The notes under the pieces: model-generated
Databases searched by the model: none
Seen by the model: the letters and a program-made list of their open reading frames with translations, nothing else
What the model was told of the DNA's origin: nothing
Made by a program: the position numbers and the translations under genes
Source: Gymnogyps californianus
Lineage: Eukaryota > Chordata > Aves > Accipitriformes > Cathartidae
Length of the DNA: 64,000 bases
Direction of reading: 5' to 3'
Assembly: GCF_018139145.2 (NCBI RefSeq)
Contig: NC_059478.1
Coordinates: 24,397,001-24,461,000, forward strand
In this document: one piece after another, positions 39,461-53,000 of the stretch
How the letters are laid out: every line of letters begins with the position of its first letter
Position numbering within the stretch: position 1 is the first letter of the stretch

Positions 39461-39528
39461 GCCCTGCTTTGAGAATGGACCCGATGACCTGCAGAGTTCC
39501 CTTCCAGCCTGAATTATTCTATGATTTT
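39461..39528 (+). mobile_element. CR1 LINE 3'-terminal fragment
   Basis: About 70 bp match the last part of a plus-strand CR1: ggacccgatgacctgcagag, then ttcccttccagcctgaatta, ending with a single ttctatgatt octamer. Avian CR1 copies are commonly truncated to this length. It is followed by a T run and preceded by a G/T-rich simple repeat (39378-39440). Confidence 0.85.
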
Positions 39529-42500
39529 TTTTTTCAATAGCACGGGAGCCAGGAAAAAAAATGAAAATACCATAAAACATATTAAATAAATTTTGAAAGA
39601 AAAATAGGTGACAGCCTAGAGGAATTTGCTGCTGTTCCACAAGTTCACCATGTGTGGTCAGGGTACCGAATACATTTTCTGAGTACACGCTGAATCCAGT
39701 GGAACTTAGTGGTTAAAATACTTTCTGCGACTCAATCAAGATGGCACCATCATAGAAGCACTTTCTGGTTAAAAAAAATTTGCTTTGAGTTGAAAGGGGT
39801 AATATGTTCTGCACTGATGACTTTATTGGCAGAAATAATTTAATTACGTCCGTTGTTGTGATATAATCGTTCCAGTGGAATTTTACCATAGATCCTAACT
39901 TTATAGGGTTCACTTAATTGACAGCATGTGAGAGTCTTGTGTGACTTTAAGCACTTGGGGCAGCAATTAGTTTTCTCTCTTTTTTTCCTTAATCTTTTAT
40001 TTGTTCAAAAATCTGTTCCTGGCTGTGTTAGTTGATGTCATTTAAACTAATGACCTGGAGGACTAACATTTTCTACAAAGGTAGATCTGCATTAAAACTT
40101 AAGTGCTCTGACTTGCATTTTGAATGACATTATACAGCGGAAAGTGTTTGACATGAATAAATAGTAATGTGTCCATTTGCCTTTGCATTTTTAATTTTTT
40201 CATGTATTACTACTTCAGTGTCCTCTACCCTGTAGATGTCCAGGGCATCTTATTCAGGTATAATACATTCTGTTGTGGTTACAGCAATATAATGATTCTG
40301 TTCACTGGTTCTCTTTGAGTTCCTAGAAATTGTAATGAAACCAGATTTGTTCACTTTGGAAAGAAAATCTGTCAGAAGTACTTGAAGTGTTTTCTGTGGG
40401 AACTGTATGTCTGATGCATGCCTTGCTATAGCATTAGGGAGGCTGGTATGGCCAGGAATCTCACCTGGAAGGGGATGGCCAGTTTTAAAGATACTGTACT
40501 GATCTTGGAAATGACCGGTTCTGACCAGACGTCTTGTTACTCTGAGCTTGTCAGAAAGGAGACTATCAAGAAGGAAGATGGTTCCTTTCTGCTGCCTGTG
40601 CTTAGGCTAACTCTTCTTTGGAAAGTCTTTTAGCTTTCAAAAAGCAGGATGGTATCCAGGTGGGGATTGTTAATGAAATAAAGGATGAATGGAATGCTGA
40701 GGACATCTGTAGGCAACATAGTTTATGAATTAGTTGTTTCCTTAGTCAAAACAAGACCGAAGGCTCCTCAGGACCAGATTAGTGAAAAAGATCTGTTGCA
40801 AGAGAAGTGTATCTTTTAGTTATGCTTGTACCAACCATAACTTCATTACCAAAATTAGATTATCAAAACAAAATATGCACAAAGTACAGAAACAGGCCAG
40901 TTGTACCAGTTTCTCCCAGGTAAAGAGGTTTCCCAAGCAGCAGAGCCACATACCATTTTAAAACTTTTAAGAATAAAATCCAACATTTACTGGTGGTGTA
41001 GAGAAAAGTACTTATACAAAAAATATGATATAATTCACATGTCTTAATTCTTGGAGGGACCAATAGTTCCTGAACAACTTAAGGCCATCAATCACATTAG
41101 TGACTCAGCCAATGGATTACTAGGTGCCACCAAATGCCAAGATTTGCAGTTGCTTTCTAACATCTGTGCTTGGCAAAGGGTTGCATGCTTTTATTATTAT
41201 TAAATATTTATATTGTAGTAGTTCTTTGAGGCTGGCCAGGTCCTAGAAACAAGAGTCTCATTCACTACAAATTCTGAATCATTCTCTGAGCAGAATCTAT
41301 GTTTGCATTGAATTGCATGAGATTTCTGTAGGAGGATCAGCATATGATCATGTAGTTAGTTATAGACTGTATCTTAATGCATATTTAGTGGGCCCAGTTG
41401 AAGGTTGCATGGTCATTCTTTATTCTGTCACTTACTACTCTGTGAATGCTTGGTTTAGTCACCTTAACGATTACTTTGAGTATGCCTTGGCATGTTACAA
41501 GTGTAGATTCACTTGTCTTGCGCATGTGAAAAGCTCCTTTTTTTGTAACAATCCATGTGATTTGGGGGCTTTTCCCTTGCATTGTTGCCCTCGGGCTCCT
41601 ATACCAGCTTTCCTTACTCTGCTGGCATGCCATTTACTCGGTGAGATGGAAGCTAGTGACTGCTACTTCTGTCCTGTTTCAAACTCATCCTTCAAAAGCT
41701 ATTTTCAAAGGTACTTTAGCAGTTAGATTGGCGATTTGATGCTTCTAAACAACAGCCAGAAAAAAGCTCCCCTTGGTTGACAGTGGATCTTTTCACCTGC
41801 TGTCACAGTCAGCTCGAAACCTTGGATGTTAAAATCTCAGCTGATGAACGATGGAGGAAGCGTCCCACAGTTTGACTTTGGGGAAGAACCACTCCCTCAT
41901 AAAGTTTTGCAAATGTTAGAAGATGTGCTTGAGCTTACTGGACTCTTTCTTCACTTAAACAAAAAGATAGTGGGTATTATAATATGTTAACTTGAGAGAG
42001 AAAGTAAATGGTTTTTTTTTAAAGGTAGAAACAGGCAAAAAAATTTTGTTATCCCTCTCAATTAGAAAAATGGCTGAGATCAGTATGGTTGACTAAAATA
42101 ATATAATACTAACATAGTTAATATACTGTATTTATACAGTATGTTATATATTTTATATTGTATACTTTGGGAATTTTTAGGCAGTACTTAATTAAAAGAA
42201 GGAATTTTTTTTTTCCAGTGGGCTCTGTGCTTGGCTAGACATTTTGTGATACTGTGTATTTACATGTTTTTCCAATATTATAGAGTAGATTTGGGAGGTG
42301 CAACAAAGATTTTTTGAATATTCATGATGATTTCAAACTTTGCTTTAAAAAGAAAAGACAAAGAAATTGAGTCTTGGCGGGGGGGGAAGCCAGAAATAAC
42401 AACCTTCACCCTGCAAACTCAAATGAAACTTGATCTAGACTTTGAAAAGACCGTAAAAATGGAGGGAGTTTGGGCTAGGGAAACGCACAGATTGGGTTAC

Positions 42501-43150
42501 TTCTGTTTGTTGAAATTTCTTTACTTCAGAGCTTTAATAATGAAGAACTGAAACAGAGCCCCTTCCCCTCATTTTGTTTCTAGGGTAGGAGGTTGCTTCG
42601 AAACAGTTTGTGTCTGTGTGGTACTTCGCCATTAAGCACTGTAAAAATAAGCAATAAAAGTGTTGGAATGCTGGACTTTCCCTGTGCCTGCTGCTATGGG
42701 ATTTCTTTCTGCCCTGTTTTCCTTCCTATTTGTATTTTTGTATTCCTGCAATCCTGAGGGGGGAAAAAAGAAAAGAAGTGAGAAGCCCCAATGATCTCCC
42801 GTCCTGCCTAGGCAGGGGTAAGAGTGTGTCGCATGGGCTAAATGAAGAGGTTCTGACCATCACAAGCAAGAGCATCCTGATGCTTCTTCTGAAAGATTAT
42901 GTCAAGGTTTAGCATATTTTACGACATTGGTATTGTCGTGGCAGTTGGTTATTTATTTCTCTTTCTTTCAGATTTTTCTTTGACTTTTAATTCATGTCTT
43001 TCTACATAATCTCTTCCAATCTGTACTAATTGTTTGAGCACTACAAATATTTAAGAAAACGAATCCTAGCTATTCACAGCGATTCAATTACTGGGCTGTT
43101 TGTTGTTCATCCATCAAACCTCCCACGTTTGGGTGGGATATAACTGCCAT

Positions 43151-43171
43151 CCCCCCCCCCCTTTTTTTTTT
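43151..43171. repeat. C11-T10 homopolymer pair
   Basis: Eleven C are followed by ten T, then a T/G-rich tail to about 43182. This is a low-complexity polypyrimidine tract with no acceptor AG close enough to suggest an exon. Confidence 0.95.
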
Positions 43172-44298
43172 GTTTTTGTTTTGCTCTTCATAGCTCATTT
43201 CAGTTTTTTTCAATTTTGATCCTTTGGAATTCTCATAAGGATTTCTCACGTGAGTCTCTGTTATCTAACTTGGGGATTCCTGTGTTAGACACAGCCTCAG
43301 TCGATGAAGAAGATAAAGACTGTAGAACTGAGAATTACTGGCTACTTTAATAGAACTGATTCATTACTTGATTTGTTAAGTGCAAACAAAGTCAAAAACT
43401 TATGTTTGGTGCTTTTAAAAGGGCCAGTTTCCTGAAGCTGGAAGTAATTATGAACCAAACCATGTGGGAAAAGAATGTAAAGGAAAAAATATGAATGGCT
43501 GGGCATTGTTTAGAGCTGTTTTATACTGTTTGCCCCAACAAGTTCAGTTTCATAAGAAAGAAATGTTCATGGAAAAACAGTTTTATCTAGAGTATAAGGG
43601 AAAACAGTGATAATGTATTTATAGAAAAGGTAAAAGTGTGCAGTAAATACATGAAGTTTTGTTCTGTTTGGATGAGAAAAAAAAGTGCTTTCCTTAATAT
43701 CAACAACAGAAATTCAAGCAGCAGATACCTAAGTTTATGTGCTTTAGAATTGGTATGTCTGGACAACATTCTTGCAAGAATTTCTAAAGAAGTAGCTGAG
43801 GACTTTTTGGACTGTTAGAGATTATTAATAAATCTTCAAACACTAGGGGTTCTCCATATTTTTGGCAGAAAGTTGATGTACAAATATTTTAAAAGCAAAA
43901 AGGAATGACTCATAAGCTTTTCAACCCATTTTTTATTCTGACCACAATAACATAATGGCCAATATAAGTTTTCACCAAAAAAAAAAATTGTAATACATAT
44001 AATTCCAATTAGTGTGCATATTAAATAGGAAACACTTTTTGTTAGATGGGCTTGTTCAAATGAATGTCCATGAAGGTGCCTGGTATGCGTGAGATTGATT
44101 TCTTTCTTGATATGTTCCTCTTAGACTGGGTTTGCACATTTTGTGTTCTTTTAACCAGCCAGACTAGTTGTATAAAAACTGGGAAGTCTATAAAGGAAAG
44201 GCTCCGTTCTTTTTTCCCCTCCATATCTGTAAGGTGGAACACTTACTTTGCTTGTAGTTCTTCACCACAGTACCATTAACCTAATTAAATATATGTTT

Positions 44299-44320
44299 GG
44301 TTTGTTTGTTTGTTTGTTTT
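44299..44320. repeat. (GTTT)n microsatellite
   Basis: About five tandem copies of GTTT. This is short, ordinary simple-sequence DNA. Confidence 0.9.
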
Positions 44321-46502
44321 CCTGGGGTGAATATGGTTACAACTAGTTAACTTTACAAGTTTCTATTAACTGTTGCTTAAGCAAAAATTTTTACAGTTGT
44401 TGCATTCACAGAAGGCTAAATTTACTTTAGTAGCAAAACCCAATTCAGGGATTATCTGTAAGCTCATAGACGACATGGGGCCCTCCTGTTGCTTTATCCT
44501 CTTGGGAGAAGAGCATGTAAAAAGCCACACTTCATGTGTATCTAGACACAGCTTAGTCGTCAGCTCCTAACTGATATTTTTCTGTAGCTGGCTGTGAGGA
44601 GGTTTTGTAAATGGGGTGTATGGGAAGAGGCAGCTTACTTTACTCTGTCTGCCTCTAAATTTGTCTTTTACATTGCTGTAATGTGACCAGAGACGCCAAA
44701 GCTTTGCTGTCTGTATGTGCTATGAATGCCATATGTAAATTTTAAGAATACGTAGTAGGTCATCAAGGCAGGGAAGAGTTTGGTGGAACAAACACATACA
44801 GACTTCTTGCATGCTGGGGAAGGACAGTAAAACCAAGACATACTTTTAACAGCTGTGATTATAATCTATTAGGTAAGAAAACAATATTTCATTTATGCTG
44901 AAAAAAAGCAGGAAGCCTTATTGCTATGCTTGAGAAGAATTGCCTAGCAGAAGAGAGGGTGGTGATCTGCCAGGTAGTGACATGCTGTGAAACCATGATC
45001 CTTAGCTTTCTACAGAGATGATAGGCTAGAGGAATTCTAGGTGAGAGAGACTGAAGGAACCCTGTTAAATATAATCCAGAGGTATATTTTATTTTACTTG
45101 TTCTGTTCCCAGTCTTATGACTGGACACCTGACAGTAAGTCTTGCTTAGTAAAAATCTCTTTATTTTATTGCTTAAAGTTGTTCTAGGATTGAAGGACAA
45201 GGTAAGTTTTGATTAGGTTTAGAATATGCTTTTTCCTTGAGGAAGCATTACATTGCTGCTAGCATCCTTGACAAATCTGCACTGGAGAAGTACTCTAAAG
45301 GACCCCAGACCTGACAAGGGCTGATGGGAGAGCTGGTGTTGTGTGATGCCCATTGCAGTGAACAAGACATGATGAAGGCTACTTTGCAGCAGGAAGGTTA
45401 CTTGCAGCTGCATCTGATGTGCCATGTCAGGGAGGGAGTTGTGTAGCAGTTGTTGCTGTAAGATGTTTTTGAGGTTATGGATGTTCGAATTGAATTGTGA
45501 GGCTCAGATGAGGTTTTCTCTAGTTGCTTTTGAGAAAACTAAACAATGTAACGTTTATGAAATACTTTGTACTCTTACATTACACAGAAGCCCCTGTGAT
45601 TCTTTCTCAGCTCACAGCAGAAATGAAAACGGGCAGAAATGCTACTCCTGACACTAGCTGCAGCCCCAGTCCTGCTCTCGGCTATGAGAATCAGGACCAC
45701 AAAGGCAGGGACAGAAAACTGACAGAGCATGTATGTGCTCTTTCTTCCTTGTCTGCCATGCAATCTGTTCCAGCTCGTTAAAGAATAAACTGAAAAGCCA
45801 ACAAACAAAATGTTTTTGATTTGCATATTGAATGTGTTTGGATACTTCTGTTTGATGTCAGACCTTTTAATTCCTGCTTAGAACTATCTTCCCCCTGGCT
45901 CTTTAAAAGGGTTAATCTTGGAAGACCTGAAAAATGTGAGCAGTGTCCTATACAGCTGCAAAATGTTGAGTGCCTTCCTCCTGATCCTTTTCATCCTCTT
46001 TTAGTGACCCTTTTTTACATCATTGAAGGCAGAAATCCCCAAAGGTGGTTGTGTCATATGACTGTTCGAGTCAGGGACTCTGATCTGTACAGGATTCAAA
46101 GCTGTATTTTATCATGATGGAACTCAGGCTCAGGTGATTTTCTCAAGTGTTGCTATTTTGATGAATTAACAAGGAGGAGAGGATAGGATTTGTCCTGTTC
46201 AAAAGTGAAATCTATTTCAGTGCTCAGCCTTGGAGCTCTCCTTTAGACTGTACACGAAACATCTTAGAAAACCACTTCTCTCTCTCTTTTGGAGAGCCAC
46301 GAATAACCTCCTCCTGATGTAGGACTGATGTTCAGTGAAGTTAGGGGCGACAGAAGATGAAGGAAGGTCTGATTAATTGGGCTGTTCACAGTTCCTTGAG
46401 ACAAACTTTATTCTGTTCTCTGACTCATCGTGGTTACATATGGCAGTTTGGATGTTGGTTGGATGGCCTTTTCAGACAAGCAGCTGCTCTTTGAAGTGTG
46501 TT

Positions 46503-46533
46503 AAAAAAAAAAAAAATGTAATTTTTTTTTTTT
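46503..46533. repeat. A14 / T12 inverted run
   Basis: Fourteen A, the spacer tgtaa, then twelve T form a potential hairpin of about 12 bp with a short loop. Confidence 0.9.
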
Positions 46534-47070
46534 ATCTTAGCAGAAGAACATTCACTAGATCAATGTATGGAGTAAACAGGGGAGTTTTTGATCTGGGTGG
46601 CTCTGCAGCTGTTCTTACTGTTAAGAGTTCTGGCTATTCTTAATTATTTACCCTAAAGTAGTTTGGATTTTTGTTAGTTTTGTGAGGGCACATTTAGTCA
46701 CAGTATCTGCAAGGGTTTCTCCAGGTCAGGGTTATGTTCTGTCTTTACAGCAACATTTCCGGAGGAAACATTTTCCTCCCAATATGTAGCCTTACTCTTC
46801 TTGAGACTTCACTGTGGTACTTATTAGATTAATTGATGTCTGTTTGAATTCATGACATCTGTCTCTAATATAGGTCAGTGAAGACAGCTTTTTGGGGACT
46901 ACTGCTTCAGAAAGAAGAGCGAGAAAAAATCAGAGCCTCGTGACTATATACAGCAGTCTGTAAAACTACTGTTAAACCACATTCCCCAATTGTGAGGTCA
47001 CCTCTACATACCTTCTAAAGCAATTTCTTCACTAACCAGTGGTTTTTTCCTCTCAATTTCAGTCCAGCCC

Positions 47071-47084
47071 GGGGGGGGGGGGGG
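47071..47084. repeat. Poly(G) run, 14 bp
   Basis: Fourteen consecutive G follow cagtccagccc. A run this long can by itself form G-quadruplexes and is prone to length errors in sequencing. Confidence 0.95.
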
Positions 47085-50000
47085 AATTACAGCCCTTGCC
47101 ATATCCAGAGTCGTCTTTGTCTTTGGTTAAAGGAGTTAAGTTGTTATTCCTTCACAGGCTGTCCAGATCTTCCAAAGAAAAGTTTAAAGGGCAACGTTTA
47201 TCACCCTTACCCCCCTGCAAAGTTACCAAAGAAACTGAAAAGGGAGGATGTTGTGAACTGTTCTTGTTAAAGATTTGCTATCAGGTAGCTGAGAGAGACT
47301 TTTCCAAGTGGGATTTATTCCCCTAAGGTTTGGTGTCTACCAGTTGCCTGTGCAATAGATCTGCTACTGCAACAGAAAGGGTTGAACTTCCTTTGTGGGA
47401 AAATAAAAATGGCCAGACCAAATATTCACCTGCCCCAATGTCTTGTCTCAAAGTGCTCCCTGGAATTGTTTAGGGAAGGAGAAAAATACAGCAGTGTAAA
47501 GCGATCCTTGCTCCAGTGTCGCTCTCCAGCTTCTGAGGAGAGGAAGCTTTGGTTGGGGATGCTGTTAGACCTCTTAATAGCTTTTGATCCCATCTGTACA
47601 TCTGGCTTCTATAACATACTGACATAAAGAAATCTACCGATAACTGCATATTATATGAAAGAAGTGCTTCCTTCCGTCAGTGTTTTACTGTCTTTAGGAT
47701 AATTTTGGTTGATGTTCTGATGATATGGGAAATACTGAATAATAAATCATTGTTGATCTTTTCCATAGCATTCTACTGTGCCAGTGTGCTCTCACACCTA
47801 GCTAAACACTGAGTTCCTCTGAAATGAAGTGTTCCATAGCCTGGCTGTGTCCTGCAATGAAATGAACTACATTTTTTCAGAAGGAAGATTTGGTGATTAA
47901 AACCTTAGCATAACTGATTTTCTCATTTGGCATTTAAAAGTGCTGAGCACTGGATTTTGACGTTCAGATCTACTAAACTGTAGTATCCACAGATGTAAAA
48001 CTGTAATTTCGGCTATGATGCTTCAGGAATTCTTAGTTGATCTTTTTTCCCCCACAGCTGTAGGCTGTGGGGGAGTATCTTTGTTTTCAGATGTACCGAT
48101 TCCTGCTACTCTGAGCAGGAGATTCCTGGATTCTAATTGCGTTGAATTATTTATTCTCATCTCTTTAGCACTTGTTTCTTTCTCCTGGACCTACACTGCT
48201 GGATTCGTTACACTACAAATAGAAAAACACTGTTCCCGATCCAAAGAAAGCATTGCCTGTTTGTAGATGTAACAGATGAGGGTTGGTGATGAAGACTTAA
48301 GGGTTACAGCAACAAAATTATGACATTTCAATTTATCTTCTTGCATTCCTTCATTTGGCCAAAAATGGATGTGACAGGTGAGCGTTTTATTTCCCATCGG
48401 ACTTTTAATTGGCTCACTTTTTATGGCCATTGTGTTAACAGTGAGTTTTGAGAGGTATTTAAATAGAGAATCACAGCATTTAATTTTTGCAAGTTTTGAG
48501 AATTACATATTCTAATATGAGGGAGCACTATCATTTCTGACTTTGGGGAAATAGTGTTTATTTAGACATTCTTTAGACAGTTCTTTCAGAAAGCAGTTCA
48601 GGTAGGAATCCCAATTGACTGCTGAGAGAGTTTTTATTGACTACTAAGTAAGTCCTAGCACATCCCATCTCCAAAAAAGTGACTATCCTCCATTAGGTCA
48701 TCCTTGTCTCTTATCTGTAAAACTAGAATGTTGATACTTATTACTGAGGATGGAAACCAGTAATTTTGGATCTATGGAAACTAGAATAGATAAAAGTCCA
48801 ATAATATACGTTCAGGAATTATGTTGATTATCAGCAAGTTACTTCATCATTAAGTTACAAGTTTCTTTGTCCAAAGATTAATAAAACATCGAAAACTCGG
48901 GGAGCAGTCATCTTCATATTTTTGATTTATTTTTTTTCTTTCTTTGATAAGCAGTTGCCTTCTGTGAAAATAAAATTTCTGTATTTCATGGTTTTTGTTT
49001 AGTCTAACAATTGGTATTTCAGCCAGTTGTTTTCTCCTTCCCATGTTTCTTTAAGAACACAAACAAACAAACCCTTAAATGGACTGTTTTCTTTACTCCT
49101 TATCTGTGTCTATTTGAACACAATTCTGCTTTTTCTCTGTGCTACTAGTCTTAAAGGTAAGATGAAACAGAAATTTAAAAAAAAGGGGAAAGTTTATAAA
49201 AACCAAAGGAGATCAGGGATATTACTCAATTCTTGGAGGAGTATGCAGCGTGAGGTCACATACAAAATGTGCCATGGACTTTTCTTGGATTTTTTTTGTC
49301 TGCATCCTTTGAATCTGGTTTTATAAACTCGGCATTTAGTTTCTTTATTTACTTATTTAAAACAAACAAACAAAAACTTTCTAGCTTGAAAACTTCTGAT
49401 TCTTTTGTCCACAAGGATGTCAACACTTTTTTAGGAGTTGATAAAAGGTTATTAATTGAGAAGCTTCAGGCAGGGTTGTTGGATTCTGTGAACTATAAGA
49501 GAAGGTACAATGCTATAGTCCTTTCTGATAGAGAAGTCTCTTATAGCTATATTTATTAAGATGTTTATGTATTTAGCACTGCTGAGACTAATCTGAAATT
49601 CCTTCTTCTGCCTAGTGATCCAATTCCTAGTATGTCAAAGACCAGGAATGGAATTTAGTAAGGAAGTAGGATCCTCATGCCTTTTTTTGTGCATGCAAAC
49701 CTCTTCAGTGTGTTTGTGCAAAGACGACGTTTCACAAAGGGTGAACAGCACTGCCAGTGTTAGTGGTCTTCAGCTGTCAGTGCCCCTCTGCCTAGCGTGC
49801 GCTTCCCAAAGGGTAGCATTGACTTCGCATCGTGTCTTCATTCAGGGCTGTGGAGGTGGGTCATGGGTTTTGGTAGAATGTCTTTAAAACTTTGTTTTCC
49901 TGGGCCAGTTTAATGTAACCTAATCTTCTTCAGCTGGTGTTCTTGCGTAGTACAAATAAATAAATAAAAGTATGTGTTGATTATCTTTGCTGTTAAGAAA

Positions 50001-53000
50001 TTAATTTCATGAGAAGCCACAATTCTTGGTGGAGAAGCAGAACAGGACGTTTTTTTTAGCGTGCATCATACCTTTTTAGAAAGCGGGATTTGGGCCTTCT
50101 CTCCTTGTATTTGGTCATACAACCTCCTTGAGGAATTTGCTTACATACTGAAGTAACATTTGAAAATATTTACATCTATGTAGCTGGCTATAGTGTGATA
50201 GATGCATTTCCTGTCTCTTTCAGTGTAAGCATTCTGCTTTTCCTCTTCTTTCTATCTCCTCATTCCTTTCTTTCGTTTGTTTAGTTTTTCCTCAGCTGGA
50301 ACTAGAAAAATAGCAAATATCACATGATCAGGCTGTGCAATTCTTTGAACCAAAGTTTGGAAACCTCTAACAGAGCTGTAATAGAGTTCCTTAAACTTCT
50401 GTGTCAGTGTTTCCTAACCCACACTGCGCTCCTGTTGAATGTGGAGCTCCAGCCACATACCAAGAGGAGGGTTCATCAGCTCATCTTGTTTCCATAATGT
50501 CTTGCACTCAAGGAGATTCCGCCTGTCAAAATGACATGATGATCATGACTCTACTTATAAAGTCAGATGTGCAAATACATTTTTTTTTTTTTTCAGTCCC
50601 TTGCTGTTACTGGTGTATGGGAATTCACTACTATATAGGTGAAGGCTGCTGTTGTTAATGACCTCTGTTGTTGTTAATGACTTCTCTTCCTCTGATTGAA
50701 TAGCAGTAACTGAGGGAGAGTAAAAGAGCTGCATCACCAGACCTGCTAAAGGTGTCCTCCCATGCCTTTAAGTGAACTGGTAGTATTTGCTGTGAGGCCG
50801 ACAGCCTGTAGCGAAGGGGAGATTTGATGGGGCACTTACTTTCTCATCAGTCTCTTTAATAGAAGTCCTTGCCAGTTGGGAAGGGAGGGCTGGTTTATGG
50901 TTTTGTTCCAGGGTTTTTCCTCCTCAAATGGGATTTGTTGCTTTACAAGCTTATGACATATTATGAAAAAGCATATTAAGGACTGGAAGCCATCTATTTA
51001 TTAGGCTATAAGTGATGTATAAAACAAATACCATTCAAAGATCTGTGACCCTTTGATATTAATTAAAATATAAGCAAATGTACACCCTGGCCACTCTGGT
51101 TGTGTCTTCATTAGTGTCTTGTTTGGGGCAGTCCTGCAATTTTGAGGCAAATCCCATAATTGTTTCTTACCGTATGCTGATTGAAATGTAGCCCTGGGCT
51201 TATTTGGGGGAAACTAAACTGAAAGCTTTATTCCAGGAGTCTACAAAATGCGACAATATTTAATTGGGGACATAAGAGTCCAAACTAAAACTTGGCCTTT
51301 TGGCCAACACTGAGCCAGGTACGTATGTCATGGATACATCTGGCCCAGGGAATCTGACTGGTGTCCTAGCTAAAATAAAATGCCCTGAATCTCATGTGGT
51401 GTAGATATGGGGTCTCAGCATTAACTGCTTTGATTTAGTGATCTGCCCTTTTTTGATCTCCCCAATTACTTGCTAATATTATTTCATTATTACTTCATAA
51501 TAACCACTCTTACGTGCCTTTCATTTCATGTTCTCATCATGTCTCCTATTCATTCTTCAGGTGTCATGACATACACTTTGTAGAGCTGCTGTATAGATAT
51601 AAGACTCAGGTTATTTTGGACCAAAGAGAAAGAAACCCCAAGGCAAAGGATCAACCTAGAGAGCACATTGCCAAAGATCTCCTTTTTCTTATTTCAGAAA
51701 TGTATCAGTACATATATTTTGTGTGCAAGAGTAACAGCAAGAGAAATCAGTCCTCAAATAAGGTGATCTCAAGCAGATGAAGTTTTTCAATTTTTATAAT
51801 CCACAATTTAAATTCCATGTGGAAGGCAAAGCAGCAAAATCTGTCTCTTAAAGTATATTTTGTAAAATTCAATTACCTGAGCTTAGCTGCCGACAGGTTT
51901 TTTTAGTAGTCCAAACACTGAGTTTATATTACTAATTTCTTTTTTAAATGGATTTAGATTCCAGTCCTATGAGGATGACATGATCAAGACATGATGAAGG
52001 AATTAACTATTGTGACGTTTTCATATTTGAGATTAAAAGAAGACACACATCTGCCAAATGGAAGCAGAAGGAAAAATCTTGTTACTTTTTCTAAATCCTC
52101 TGAAAGCAGCTGGATTTTTAACTTATCCAGATTATGAAATTTTGTTAAGATGGATGCCCACATAACAGTGTAGAGAAGCACAGAAAATCTTAAGAATTCA
52201 GGATGTGTGCTAGTCTCACAGGAGAAAAGTCAGAAGAAAAAGCAAGAGTGCATTTTCTTTTTAGTGGAATAAGCCAATTATTTCCCTTTAACTTCACCCT
52301 CATGCAGGCACTTGTTTAAAAACTGCAGATTTTTACAGTTACTGGCTATGAATTCCCTCATTTATTCTGCATAAATTTATTATCTTACTGGGTTTTTCCT
52401 GCATAAAATCTGAGCAAAATTTAAGGGTCCGTAGTGTCATCTAATTATATCCTTTCTGCTGTCTCCACTAGCTCTTTAACTACCTCAACCCAACTGATGC
52501 TTTCACTGTAACTAGGAGCGTGAGAATCAGGAGCTGGAATAATGTGCTTGGACCTGGAAGATGTGGAGGAGATTTGCACCTTTGCGCCATAACAGTCACG
52601 ATAGCCCTGGCTGGCTTACCACAACAGGTTTCTCTGTGATCGGGATAGCCTTGGATTCTAGGCACAGTAACGGAGCTAGCGAGATGAAGCTATTTACTAG
52701 TGAAGCACTAAGAAAGTAACATTGTTTGGTTTGGTGCATAGTTCTTGACCCATCTGTTGTAAGCAGCATTCAGGATTATAAAACGAGAATCAAACATAAG
52801 CTCTTGGAATGCTGTGCACCATGTTCTGGTAATTTGTCAGGCGGCCTTTGCAGAATGTACTTTCAGTAATACTGCTTCTTCCATTTAGAAATAAGAAACA
52901 TAATCAAAGAAGCAGCAATATACGCAGCAGTGTAATAAGTACCCTGTCATCAAATATGAAGGAGATGCTTATTCATACACTTCAGTTCTGTACACTTTTT

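Noticed and set aside
41313..41726. 137-codon plus-strand open frame.
   Set aside because: Cys/Tyr/Phe-rich random-looking composition, no splice context, no motif.
45333..45352. agctggtgttgtgtgatgcc resembles miR-138.
   Set aside because: It diverges after the first 13 bases and no hairpin partner is visible.
49024..49157. Splice-flanked open stretch ending AAAG|gtaagatg with a hydrophobic segment.
   Set aside because: It includes a simple CAAA repeat and T-rich DNA that encodes Leu/Phe by composition. No family resemblance.
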